NCBI RefSeq assembly: GCF_042432825.1 | Contig: NZ_JBHLWN010000067.1 | Span: forward strand, 62,001 to 126,000 | Length of the DNA stretch: 64,000 nucleotides | Direction of reading: 5' to 3' | Source of the DNA: Gordoniibacillus chartarius | GTDB lineage: Bacteria > Bacillota > Bacilli > Paenibacillales > NBRC-103111 | In this document: piece after piece, positions 7,664 through 15,533 of the stretch | Position numbering within the stretch: the first letter of the stretch is position 1 | Layout of the letters: each line of letters opens with the position of its first letter | Notes under the pieces: generated by a model | What the model was told of the DNA's origin: nothing | The model's input: the letters and a program-made list of their open reading frames with translations, nothing else | Databases searched by the model: none | Translations under genes and position numbers: made by a program

Positions 7664-7855
7664 TTAAGCCATCAAGGGTAATGTAATGAGCGGCCCCAGC
7701 TCCTTGCTTGCCCTTTCTTTCTGTGCGCAGGAGATACATTGCCCAAGCGGGATTTTGACTTTGTAGAATCCGGTTCGGAACGTATGCTCCACGCTGCCGA
7801 CCGGCACGAGGGTGCTGCATTGTATACAGTAAACCATGTCGAATTGTTGTTTCAT
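7664..7855 (-). CDS. 63-aa zinc-ribbon-like protein
   Basis: The start is the ATG at 7855, preceded by AAAGGGGAG; the frame is open further upstream but that part overlaps the promoter. The product carries two CxxC pairs, CIQC at residues 10-13 and CISC at 40-43, 26 residues apart, which is the spacing of a structural zinc ribbon. No enzymatic motif is present. It is its own transcription unit, with a strong promoter containing an XRE-type operator and a terminator after it, so it is a likely target of the local regulator. Confidence 0.75.
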   Translation of the reverse strand: MKQQFDMVYCIQCSTLVPVGSVEHTFRTGFYKVKIPLGQCISCAQKERASKELGPLITLPLMA

Positions 7856-7901
7856 GACTGATCTCCCCTTTGCGGAAATGATGTATAGATTGTCGTCGGT
7901 C

Positions 7902-7953
7902 GTTACATTTTGTATTATATTTTGATTATATGATACATTATGTATATTTGCAA
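7902..7953 (-). promoter_or_regulatory. promoter with operator in the spacer (sites C1 and C2)
   Basis: On the minus strand there is a -35 TTGCAA (7948-7953), a 17-bp spacer, and a -10 TATAAT (7925-7930). The spacer is almost entirely the palindrome at 7932-7946 (GATACATTATGTAT plus A, one mismatch). A second, imperfect copy (7902-7916, core TACATTTTGTA) lies just downstream of the -10. A repressor bound here would block RNA polymerase at the zinc-ribbon gene. Confidence 0.75.
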
Positions 7954-7988
7954 TACGTTTTCCGACATTTTCTGTCGCCAGAAACAAA

Positions 7989-8038
7989 ACAAGCTGACAA
8001 TAGCGCAGTAACGCAACCGTCAGCTTGTCCGGGAATGC
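7989..8038 (-). terminator. rho-independent terminator of the 51-aa gene
   Basis: ACAAGCTGAC (7989-7998) pairs with GTCAGCTTGT (8029-8038), with an inner GCG/CGC pairing. On the minus strand the stem is followed by TTTTGTTTC. Confidence 0.75.
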
Positions 8039-8062
8039 TCGAGGACCAAATATATTTGGCGA

Positions 8063-8218
8063 CTACCGGTTGTCCGGAACCGTCTGTTTCTCGCCATTCG
8101 ACTCTAGGGAAAAAGCGCGATGCTCTTCAATACTCGGCAACGATCGTACCCATTCTTGAAAGCTGGCTTTATCAATACCAAGCTGCTCAACCACAGCCGA
8201 TAGCTCAAGCAATTTCAT
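8063..8218 (-). CDS. 51-aa hypothetical protein
   Basis: A short frame starts at an ATG four bases after TAGGAGGAAA, a very strong site. The product begins MKLLELSAVVEQLGIDKASF followed by EWVRSLPSIEEHRAFS; the first half looks like a small helix-turn-helix of the MerR or excisionase kind, and the end is charged and probably disordered. No confident family. It has its own terminator downstream. Confidence 0.6.
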   Translation of the reverse strand: MKLLELSAVVEQLGIDKASFQEWVRSLPSIEEHRAFSLESNGEKQTVPDNR

Positions 8219-8382
8219 ACGTTTCCTCCTAAAATCCGATTTGGTCTCGTCATTTTCTCTATAGTAACTCCATGTATATCGTTATTAATATTATCGGTCA
8301 ATTAAATTCCAATTTCTAGGGTGAGGTGTGTCTTATTTTGTCGCCCTACCTAAAAAATATCTTAATTTCAGCTCATACATTG

Positions 8383-9666
8383 CTAATTAAGCCAATGAAA
8401 TACTTTATCATGCGCCTCTTCATGAGCAAAGCTTACGTCATTTGTTAAGATTCCGGTTATATCGGGCTGCGGCCGGCCGTCTTCGCCCCTCGCCAGTGGA
8501 GCAAGAGCCGTGAACGCTGCGTTCGCCGATTCGACGATTTCGACAATCGTCCCTTTCGGAACCAGCGGATACAGCATCGCCATGTCTCCATTAAGCAAAC
8601 GTATACAGCCAGCGGACATGTTGCCTCCGACCGATTGTTCATGCATCGTCCCGTGAATGGCAATCCGGCCAAGACCGAGTCCCGCGACCCCATATACTCC
8701 CGGCGAAGAGCCGGCAGGCTCCCGCACTCGCTCCGTCACCTGAAATTGTCCGGTCGGCGTAGCTCCATCCCTGCCGAGTCCGACCGTCTGTTCCAGCAGC
8801 GCCACGCCCCCGGCGGCGGCCAATCGCAATTTGTGGCTTGCCTTGTCTACGATAATCCGGTACGGTTCATAAGGGAATTTTTCATAACTCCCTTGCACAT
8901 TCGGGTAAAATATCGCTGATGCTTCCTCCGCATTGCGGTCGTATACCCATCCGCCGAGCCCGTCGAAAGTACCGGTAACGTGTGATTTTCCGGAAACGGG
9001 TTCGATCGGGAGCACCGAAATATAATTGTTCGGATAATCTCCGGCCAGCTCGGTTACACGCTCCGGAAGCCGCCCATGCTCCCGCTTATAAGCAAGAAGG
9101 GCCGTGCGAATATAATTCGCTCCGGCCGCAGTCCATATTTGTTGTTGCCTATCCGGTTCGTTCGGCTGTGGATCCTTGCTCGTCTCGTATACGGCGATTT
9201 TTCCGATCCCCCAGTTCTGCAGCAGCGAGGCGGTTCGCTCCGTGTAGCTGCTGTTTAATAAAAGAATCAACAGGATCGTGTTAAACACAATTAATAGCAG
9301 CAGTATGGCTGCCATCACCACATACGGCGTACGCAGCTCCTTCTTCGGATTCGGGTGAGCTGTGTGCGCTGCCGCCGCGGGTTCTGCCGCTCCCAGTCTG
9401 CGAATCGCGCCGGCCGCCCGGTAATAATAGTCGGAAGGATACCGTTTCATCGATTCACGATAATGATGGATCGCTTTGCCTGGGTCACCTTCGCTCTCCA
9501 GCTTCTGTGCCAGCCGATAATGCGCTTCGGGCGCATCGGGATTTAGGAACCGGATCACTTTCTCGTCGTATCGCGGGTCGCTTCGATGAATGTACAGATT
9601 GTGACGAATCCGTACGAGCTGATGTTTCAGAGGATTGCTGAATCTTCCTCCAGGCTGCCTCTCCAC
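8383..9666 (-). CDS. membrane-anchored L,D-transpeptidase (YkuD domain) with TPR-like N-terminus
   Basis: The 427-aa protein starts at a GTG eight bases after TGAGGAGGG. Residues 40-95 look like a TPR-type helical repeat facing the cytoplasm (PEAHYRLAQKLESEGDPGKA), followed by one membrane helix at about 115-138. The C-terminal part is a YkuD catalytic domain with HGTMHEQSVGGNMSAGCIRL, containing the His, the Ser-x-Gly-Cys nucleophile and the Arg of the active site. Such enzymes form 3-3 cross-links in peptidoglycan or attach proteins to it, using imipenem-tolerant cysteine chemistry. Site D (9688-9702) lies 21 bases upstream of the start, so wall remodelling appears to be tied to the XRE regulator. 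Confidence 0.9.
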   Translation of the reverse strand: MERQPGGRFSNPLKHQLVRIRHNLYIHRSDPRYDEKVIRFLNPDAPEAHYRLAQKLESEGDPGKAIHHYRESMKRYPSDYYYRAAGAIRRLGAAEPAAAAHTAHPNPKKELRTPYVVMAAILLLLIVFNTILLILLLNSSYTERTASLLQNWGIGKIAVYETSKDPQPNEPDRQQQIWTAAGANYIRTALLAYKREHGRLPERVTELAGDYPNNYISVLPIEPVSGKSHVTGTFDGLGGWVYDRNAEEASAIFYPNVQGSYEKFPYEPYRIIVDKASHKLRLAAAGGVALLEQTVGLGRDGATPTGQFQVTERVREPAGSSPGVYGVAGLGLGRIAIHGTMHEQSVGGNMSAGCIRLLNGDMAMLYPLVPKGTIVEIVESANAAFTALAPLARGEDGRPQPDITGILTNDVSFAHEEAHDKVFHWLN

Positions 9667-9687
9667 AGGAATCCCTCCTCAGTATCC

Positions 9688-9702
9688 GATACATTACGTA
9701 TC
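9688..9702. promoter_or_regulatory. operator palindrome, site D
   Basis: GATAC-ATTAC-GTATC lies between the 42-aa gene and the L,D-transpeptidase gene, close to the ribosome binding site of the latter. One arm position (A against C) departs from the GATACA-N3-TGTATC pattern. No good promoter hexamers could be assigned around it. Confidence 0.6.
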
Positions 9703-9720
9703 GTGATAGGCGCGAAAAAT

Positions 9721-9849
9721 TCACTTCATCTCCCAGCACTCCAAATTCAGAAACCAGTGCTGCAGCTTCTCGAACTTCTCCATAGCTACTAATTTCGTGT
9801 GCGGCCCGGAAATAATTTTAAATTTATAAACAATATAATAGCTTTCCAT
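9721..9849 (-). CDS. 42-aa hypothetical protein
   Basis: The ATG is preceded by TTTGGAGGCGAAG. The product is a short, mixed aromatic peptide starting MESYYIVYKFKIISGPHTKL and ending LQHWFLNLECWEMK. Its C-terminal EKFEKLQHW faintly resembles EKIEKLYQRW at the end of the 146-aa protein at 6519-6959, which might indicate shared origin. The palindrome at 9881-9895 lies 31 bases upstream, and the gene is followed by site D. Confidence 0.55.
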   Translation of the reverse strand: MESYYIVYKFKIISGPHTKLVAMEKFEKLQHWFLNLECWEMK

Positions 9850-9880
9850 CGTCTTCGCCTCCAAAGAGCACGAGGTATCT

Positions 9881-9895
9881 GATACACAATGTATC
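9881..9895. promoter_or_regulatory. operator palindrome, site E
   Basis: Perfect palindrome GATACA-CAA-TGTATC upstream of the 42-aa gene. On the minus strand a TTGATG hexamer directly precedes it, so it may again fill a promoter spacer as at sites C1/C2, although the matching -10 is poor. Confidence 0.68.
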
Positions 9896-9934
9896 ATCAA
9901 GTCGAAAAATAATCAAGCATGAAAGCGACAATGC

Positions 9935-9971
9935 GAAACAACCCGGCCCTTCGCGGGGGCCAGGCTGTTTC
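9935..9971 (-). terminator. hairpin after the 77-aa gene
   Basis: GAAACAACCCGGCCC (9935-9949) pairs imperfectly with GGGGCCAGGCTGTTTC (9956-9971). It lies between the 77-aa gene and site E. The downstream U-run is weak. Confidence 0.5.
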
Positions 9972-10005
9972 CGGCTTCGGTCCTTTGACCTTTAGAAAAG
10001 GTACG

Positions 10006-10239
10006 TTACAGAACTTGGGTCATTGGGTTTCGGCAGTACATATATTGGGATGAAAGCTGAGCACGAAGGAACGATAAGAAGCTCTTGGCTTCTGATACGG
10101 TGAGAAGCCGATCCTCCAAAGCGAATGAATACCGGGCGAGCAGCACTTCATCATGCTCGTGGATCTCCGCGCCAAAGGCGCGTATATCGTCAACTACAGC
10201 CGACATTCCTTTCCCGAGACCGCCCACATCATTCTGCAT
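10006..10239 (-). CDS. 77-aa SinI-like candidate antagonist (orphan C-terminal domain of the XRE regulator)
   Basis: The start at 10239 follows GAGAGGAGAG. The protein has no helix-turn-helix. Residues 30-60 align without gaps to residues 88-118 of the XRE regulator at 7124-7495: about 11 of 31 positions are identical, including LT..EAK.F..F.RA. In the SinR/SinI pair of B. subtilis, the short antagonist likewise carries only the dimerisation helices of its repressor. By analogy this protein may titrate the local XRE repressor. It could also be a decayed paralogue, but the good start and terminator argue that it is expressed. Confidence 0.7.
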   Translation of the reverse strand: MQNDVGGLGKGMSAVVDDIRAFGAEIHEHDEVLLARYSFALEDRLLTVSEAKSFLSFLRAQLSSQYMYCRNPMTQVL

Positions 10240-10582
10240 AGGTATTCTCTCCTCTCTGAAACGTGCATATCATGATTTCCTTATATATCCATTGCTATTT
10301 TACTACAACTTAAGCCCCAGTGCACCCATTATATTCATTAATTTTTCCAATATTTCTGTAAAGTTCGTCATTTTTTGTCTTTGCCGTATGATTGGCCTGA
10401 GATCAGAAAATAGCCCCACCCCCGGACTTTGTTGAAGCTTGTCGCATGTACTCGAAGCATGTCTTCATAAATACCCACTTATGGTTAAAAAAGGAATTCC
10501 GAAATCGATGTCGAAGTGTATACTTCGAACAACACTCATGACGAAACTTCAGTGAATACTAAGAAATATAGGAGGATGGAAC
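10240..10582. promoter_or_regulatory. intergenic region with inverted repeat TCGAAGT-N4-ACTTCGA
   Basis: This 343-base gap separates divergent genes. It holds one clear element, a 7-bp inverted repeat TCGAAGT (10511-10517) and ACTTCGA (10522-10528), 54 bases before the thiamine-diphosphate enzyme gene and probably a regulator site. AT-rich sequence at 10260-10350 may hold the promoter of the 77-aa gene. No further gene is visible. Confidence 0.55.
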
Positions 10583-12244
10583 GTGAGAGCCATACAAGCT
10601 GTCATTGACTATGTCAGGCAGGGCGGTGTGCGGTATGTGTTCGGCATCCCCGCCGGTTCCGTGAATGCATTCTACGATTACTTGTACGAATTGACCGATC
10701 TGACCCCGGTCATCGCCAAGCATGAAGGGGCCGCCGGCTATATGGCGGCCGCCTATGCGAAGTACAGCGGCAAATTGGCGCTTTGCATCGGGTGCAGCGG
10801 GCCCGGCAGCACGAATTTGCTGACCGCAGCTGCAAATGCGATGAGGGAGCATCTCCCCGTCTTATTCCTTACAGGCTCTGTGCCGACCAAAACAGTGGGG
10901 CTTAATGCGTCCCAAGAGCTGGACGCCGTTCCCTCCTTCAGCGCCTTAGTCAAAAGCAGCGTCAGCGTCTCGAAGCCGGAGGAGCTGCTGCCCGCCGTCG
11001 TACATGCTGTCGAAACCGCTCTTGGCGGCGTGCCGGGTCCTGTTCACGTAGCGATGCCGATCGACATGCAGCTGGCTGACATCCCTCCCCCTGCCATACC
11101 GTTATTTCCGGCTGTGAAACCTATGCTCCCGACATCGGCCCAAATTCAAATGACCGTAGGCGAAATCGTTGCTTGCGGACGCGGTCGCGGCTTCGTCTTT
11201 GTCGGGCAAGGAGCCCGCAATTCCGTCGAAGAGGTGCTGCAGCTCGCGGAGCTGCTCGAATGGCCGATCGTCGCTACGCCGCAAGCCAAGGGTCTTATTC
11301 CCGATTCGCATCCTCTGTATCGCGGCGTGTTCGGCTTCGCCGGTCATGAATCGGCGAGCGGGATCGTATCGTCGGAAGCGTATGAGGCTGTTTTTGTCAT
11401 CGGCTCCAGCCTCGGCGAGACCGCTACGTCCAATTGGAAACCGGAGCTGACGGAAGGGCGGTGCGTCATCCAGCTCGACTATGACGAGACGGTGTTCGAT
11501 CGGCATTATAGAACGAATATACGACTGTGCGGCGAAGCCGGTGAAACGCTTCGCCTTCTGCTCGACGAGCTGGAGCAGCAGCCGTCGCTGCTCCGGACCG
11601 CATCGGCCGCTGCGTCTCCAAAGCGTGACGGCGGCTTCTATCCAGCCATCCGTTCCGGCATGTACGATACGCCGAATGTTCTGCTGGAGCTTCAGCGCTG
11701 CTTGGCGGCCTCAACCGTCTATTCGGTGGACATCGGCGAGTTCATGTCCTATGTGATTCATCACATGCGGGTCCTGGAGCCTCGCAGCTTCGATCTCAAC
11801 GTTCACTTCGGCGCAATGGGAACGGCGATCGGCACCGCCATCGGCATGCAGCTTGCGGCGCCGGAGCGCCCGGTCGTCTGCATTACAGGCGACGGCTGCT
11901 TCTTCATGCACGGCATGGAAATATTAACCGCCAAAGAGTACAATCTTCCGATCCTGTTCGTCGTCATGAACAACGCCCGCCTGGGCATGGTCCATCACGG
12001 CCATTCGCTGCAATACAAGCGGGTCCATCCCCGTTTCTCCCAAGAGCCCGTCAATTTGGCCGCTGCTGCCGAAGCATTGGGCATTCCCTCCTATCGGATT
12101 GAACGGCTGCAAGATATAACCGCGGGGTCGATCGCCAAGCTGCAGCACGATTTATCGGGGCCTGCGCTGTTAGAAATTTCTTTGGTCGATAATCAAGTGC
12201 CCCCTATGGGCGACCGCGTGAAATTTTTATCATCGTTCAAATGA
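10583..12244 (+). CDS. thiamine-diphosphate-dependent enzyme of the acetolactate synthase / benzoylformate decarboxylase family
   Basis: The 553-aa protein has all three ThDP-enzyme domains. The N-terminal Pyr domain contains FGIPAGSVNAFYDYL and the catalytic Glu in AKHEGAAGYMAAAYA (about residue 48). A central domain with little FAD-binding character follows. The C-terminal PP domain has GDGCFFMHGMEILTAKEYNL, the GDG...NN cofactor motif completed by MNN. The substrate cannot be inferred; acetolactate synthase, oxalyl-CoA or benzoylformate decarboxylase-like reactions are all possible. It starts at a GTG after GGAGGATGG, and its stop overlaps or abuts the histidine kinase frame, so the two form an operon. 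Confidence 0.88.
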   Translation: MRAIQAVIDYVRQGGVRYVFGIPAGSVNAFYDYLYELTDLTPVIAKHEGAAGYMAAAYAKYSGKLALCIGCSGPGSTNLLTAAANAMREHLPVLFLTGSVPTKTVGLNASQELDAVPSFSALVKSSVSVSKPEELLPAVVHAVETALGGVPGPVHVAMPIDMQLADIPPPAIPLFPAVKPMLPTSAQIQMTVGEIVACGRGRGFVFVGQGARNSVEEVLQLAELLEWPIVATPQAKGLIPDSHPLYRGVFGFAGHESASGIVSSEAYEAVFVIGSSLGETATSNWKPELTEGRCVIQLDYDETVFDRHYRTNIRLCGEAGETLRLLLDELEQQPSLLRTASAAASPKRDGGFYPAIRSGMYDTPNVLLELQRCLAASTVYSVDIGEFMSYVIHHMRVLEPRSFDLNVHFGAMGTAIGTAIGMQLAAPERPVVCITGDGCFFMHGMEILTAKEYNLPILFVVMNNARLGMVHHGHSLQYKRVHPRFSQEPVNLAAAAEALGIPSYRIERLQDITAGSIAKLQHDLSGPALLEISLVDNQVPPMGDRVKFLSSFK

Positions 12245-12264
12245 AGGACTGGAGGATACGGAAA

Positions 12265-14394
12265 ATGTCGGACCATGCGCGATACACTAGACTTGCGAAG
12301 ATGAGCGAAATCATTAATTCCAACTTGGACGAAGATCTGGTTATGGACGCGCTCACAACCATTATTTCCGAGGAGGTGTTTCAGTGCGATTCCGTCGGGA
12401 TCTATTTGCCGGCGGAAGGCGGCAAGTTTCGCGGATATACGGGAAAGCCGCACCATATCGACGGAGTCACGCTGGACCAGATGGTGATCGATCCTTCCGC
12501 CGACCAGCTCGCTCTTGAAATTTTAGAAAGCCGCAAAAGCATTTACATTCCCGACACGTCGACGGACAGCCGGCCGGATCAGCGGTCGATTCATTTGTTC
12601 CGCATCATTTCCTTGTTCTGCCTTCCTTTGGCGTTCAAGGAGGAAACCTACGGCCTTGTGTTTCTGTTCAATAGCGGATCTCCGATGAATCTGAGTCCGG
12701 AACAGCAGCAAGCGGTGGAGGCTTATGTCAACATGGCCGCCTCCGCCCTGCACAACATTAAGCAGTTCCATCATATCAACAGGCTGCTTGCGGAAAAGCA
12801 GCTGCTGCTCGATGTGAACCGGGAGCTCGCTCATTGTGTCACGGAGGAGCAGATCATCAATACGGCGTTTAAATATATCGGCCAGGTGCTCGACAATCAA
12901 AACATTGCCGTGCATTTATCCGACTATCAAGGCAAACGGTTCCGTCCGGCCAACCTGAATTCGGACAGCGAATGGACCGAATCCGATTGGAAGGAAACCC
13001 ATAAGGATATCAAGCTAAATTATGACAAAGACCGTCTCTTCCAGGAAGTGATTCAAACCCAGAAGGCTGTGCTCGTCCCCGACGTCACGCTCGATCCCCG
13101 CCCGAATCAGGAAGCCTGCCGCCATTTCGGCATTCGGGGCATCTTCATGATGCCGCTCGTGGCGGCCGGGCAAGTGCTGGGGACGATTCCCGTCGTGAGC
13201 TTGGGCAAGCCCAGAACGTACCCGGAAGCCGCTCGCCATTTGGCGCAGTCGATCGCCGATTCGACCGCTACCGCCCTATCCAACATCATCCGCATGGAGC
13301 ATTTGGAACGCATCGTCGAGGAAAGAACCGAAGAAGCGCTGAGCAAGCACAAGCTGATTCAGCTTATTCTTCATTCGGCGGGCGAAGGAATTTACGGTTT
13401 AAACACCGAAGGCCAGATCACGTTCTGCAATCCGGCCGCTGCGGAGATGCTCGGCTATGCCATGGATGAGCTGATCGGGGTGCTGCATGAACAAATTTTA
13501 TGCAGCCGCGAACCGTCCGCCGAGCCCGTATACTCGCTCGTCAGCTCGGTGCCGGTGCAGGAGGAGTCCGAACAGGCCGGAGAGGAATGGACGCTGCGCA
13601 AGAAAAACGGCGACTGCTTTACGGTAGAGGCGGTATCGTCCCCGATCGTGGAGGAGGAAGAGATTGTCGGTTCCGTCATTGTATTTAAGGACATAACGGA
13701 ACGCAAACGTGCGGAGGACATTATCCGCAAGGCGGAGAAGCTGTCCGTCGTCGGCGAGCTTGCTGCCGGAGTCGCGCATGAAATCCGCAATCCTCTCACT
13801 AGCCTGAAAGGCTTCGTGCAGCTGCTGCGAGGAAACTCCACCGTGAACCGGTCCTATCTCGACATCATGCTGTCCGAACTGGACCGGATGAATACGATCG
13901 TCAGCGAATTTCTCTTTCTCTCCAAGCCTCAAGATTCGATCTACGAGGGAGGAGAGCTTACCAATATTTTGGAGAAGGTCGTCGGACTGCTGGAAAGTGA
14001 AGCCCATCTGAGGAACGTGCAGTTCAGGCTTCATTATCAATTCGTTCCCATCATGATCCATTGCTCGGAAAATCAGCTGAAACAAGCCATTATCAACATT
14101 CTGAAAAATGCGATCGAAGCGATGCCGAACGGAGGCGTCATCTCGATCGACGTTGCGTCCTGCGATGAGGGCCGCATCCGGATTCAAATCGCCGATCAAG
14201 GCACCGGCATTTCCAAGGAGCGCATCGGCAAGCTCGGCGAGCCGTTCTTCACCACGAAGGAGAAAGGCTTCGGGCTCGGGCTTATGGTCACCTCCCAAAT
14301 CATCAAGCAGCACCGCGGTGAAATCAGCTTCTACAGCGACGGGGTCAAAGGGACGACCGTTACCCTCACGCTGCCGATGACGAGGGAAGAATAA
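12265..14394 (+). CDS. GAF-GAF-PAS sensor histidine kinase
   Basis: The protein is 709 aa from the ATG at 12265 behind TGGAGGATAC; an ATG at 12241 overlaps the preceding stop codon and would add eight residues. It is cytoplasmic: two GAF domains (about 10-175 and 180-350), a PAS domain (about 365-485; GIYGLNTEGQITFCNPAAAE), a HisKA domain with GELAAGVAHEIRNPLTSLKG and an ATPase domain with NAIEAMPNGG, DQGTGIS and GFGLGLMV. The closest functional type is the sporulation-kinase/KinA-like group, but that is inference. No response regulator is adjacent. Coupling to a ThDP enzyme suggests it responds to a metabolite. Confidence 0.9.
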   Translation: MSDHARYTRLAKMSEIINSNLDEDLVMDALTTIISEEVFQCDSVGIYLPAEGGKFRGYTGKPHHIDGVTLDQMVIDPSADQLALEILESRKSIYIPDTSTDSRPDQRSIHLFRIISLFCLPLAFKEETYGLVFLFNSGSPMNLSPEQQQAVEAYVNMAASALHNIKQFHHINRLLAEKQLLLDVNRELAHCVTEEQIINTAFKYIGQVLDNQNIAVHLSDYQGKRFRPANLNSDSEWTESDWKETHKDIKLNYDKDRLFQEVIQTQKAVLVPDVTLDPRPNQEACRHFGIRGIFMMPLVAAGQVLGTIPVVSLGKPRTYPEAARHLAQSIADSTATALSNIIRMEHLERIVEERTEEALSKHKLIQLILHSAGEGIYGLNTEGQITFCNPAAAEMLGYAMDELIGVLHEQILCSREPSAEPVYSLVSSVPVQEESEQAGEEWTLRKKNGDCFTVEAVSSPIVEEEEIVGSVIVFKDITERKRAEDIIRKAEKLSVVGELAAGVAHEIRNPLTSLKGFVQLLRGNSTVNRSYLDIMLSELDRMNTIVSEFLFLSKPQDSIYEGGELTNILEKVVGLLESEAHLRNVQFRLHYQFVPIMIHCSENQLKQAIINILKNAIEAMPNGGVISIDVASCDEGRIRIQIADQGTGISKERIGKLGEPFFTTKEKGFGLGLMVTSQIIKQHRGEISFYSDGVKGTTVTLTLPMTREE

Positions 14395-14401
14395 CGGCAG
14401 G

Positions 14402-14440
14402 AAGGGCTGCCCGCTCCGCAGTACGGAAACGGCAGCCCTT
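14402..14440. terminator. hairpin between convergent kinase and germination genes
   Basis: AAGGGCTGCC (14402-14411) pairs with GGCAGCCCTT (14431-14440). The hairpin overlaps the stop codon of the minus-strand gene, so it can serve both directions, but neither flank has a strong U-run. Confidence 0.6.
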
Positions 14441-15533
14441 ACTTGATGACGCCGGAGCTCAGCATCGTGAAATCAACCTGCACGTCGAATTTGGCTTTCG
14501 GGTACAGCTCCTTCCACCGCTCCCACTCCTTCTCCCCTTCGTAATGCATGGCCCGATATCTCAGGCCGAAGCCGACAGGGTCCACCCCTTTGCTCTGCAG
14601 CAATGTAAGCAGATGAAGATTGCGTTTCACGCTCTGCTTCTCGACCGCCTCCTGCAGCTCCCGCCAATCTTCGTAGAAGACCGGTTTGCTGGATTCCTCC
14701 GCCATCCCCTTCATGGTGCTTTTAACATGTATCGTTACCGGAATATCGCTGCTGCCGCCCGACAAGTGATACGATAACTTGTAGGACATGATCGACATAT
14801 CGAAATCGGTATCGCCGTGATCGGTATGCACATCGAACTTCTCGAAGCCCCGCACCAGCTGGTTAAACACCCGCGTTTCTTCCGGACTCAGGATGACGCG
14901 AACCTTGCTTTTGTCCAGTACGGCTACCTGCTTAATGACAAAAGTATCTTTTTCCACGTGAATGATTGGCATGTACGGGTCTTTCCCCTTCTCCATGAGC
15001 CGGCGATAGAAGTCGGATATGCTTTCCGTCACAATATATGACGATTCCGTCCCTTCTTGGTCGAAGCTGAGGAACAAATAGTTGGCCGGCAAACGTTCCG
15101 ATGGGGGGCCAGCTGCAAGCACCTCCGCGGCAGACGGTTCGCCGATCGCCACATAGCCGATCATTTGAATGTCGCGGCGGCGCATGAACCAATCAAACGG
15201 TCTCACCATGTCCTGCTCCGCGAGAGACTTGCCGAACACGAACACTTTGGCATGGCCGAAATCGATCTCCTTATCGACCTTCGATTTCAACAGCCGAATC
15301 GCTTGCGTGATCGAATCGGCTTCCTCCGACACGAGTTGAAATTTGTTCGTTGTTCCCGGTTCTATGCGCGGCGAGGGGATTCCCAGCTTTAACGTTACCC
15401 GATACGGCTTTGACGGGTTGTTCGTTAAGTCGACCCCCATAGCCAGCACGAAGAACCGTCTATCGATATCTTTGAAGCCGCAGCCCGTTAGCAGAACCGA
15501 GAACAGAGCGATACAGCAGATGCTTCGCTTCAT
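14439..15533 (-). CDS. gerAC: spore germination receptor lipoprotein, GerAC family
   Basis: The 364-aa protein has a lipoprotein signal peptide with lipobox LLTGC (Cys at residue 18) and the GerAC pattern throughout: FFVLAMGVDL, LKSKVDKEIDFGHAKVFVFG, PFDWFMRRRDIQM and a C-terminal domain ending with YPKAKFDVQVDFTML. It is the C subunit of a GerA-type germinant receptor in the spore inner membrane. The start ATG overlaps the stop of the AB gene by four bases. The paralogue (GerA, GerB or GerK type) cannot be told by eye. Confidence 0.93.
   Translation of the reverse strand: MKRSICCIALFSVLLTGCGFKDIDRRFFVLAMGVDLTNNPSKPYRVTLKLGIPSPRIEPGTTNKFQLVSEEADSITQAIRLLKSKVDKEIDFGHAKVFVFGKSLAEQDMVRPFDWFMRRRDIQMIGYVAIGEPSAAEVLAAGPPSERLPANYLFLSFDQEGTESSYIVTESISDFYRRLMEKGKDPYMPIIHVEKDTFVIKQVAVLDKSKVRVILSPEETRVFNQLVRGFEKFDVHTDHGDTDFDMSIMSYKLSYHLSGGSSDIPVTIHVKSTMKGMAEESSKPVFYEDWRELQEAVEKQSVKRNLHLLTLLQSKGVDPVGFGLRYRAMHYEGEKEWERWKELYPKAKFDVQVDFTMLSSGVIK

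Noticed and set aside
8241..8382. Tiny plus-strand frame after GTGAGGTG around 8322
   Set aside because: It encodes only about 20 residues with no known peptide features and no promoter. The rest of this stretch shows nothing clear.
6979..9895. Prophage or integrative-element remnant suggested by the XRE repressor and small genes
   Set aside because: No integrase, excisionase, attachment-site pair or structural gene was seen, and the flanks are ordinary chromosomal genes.
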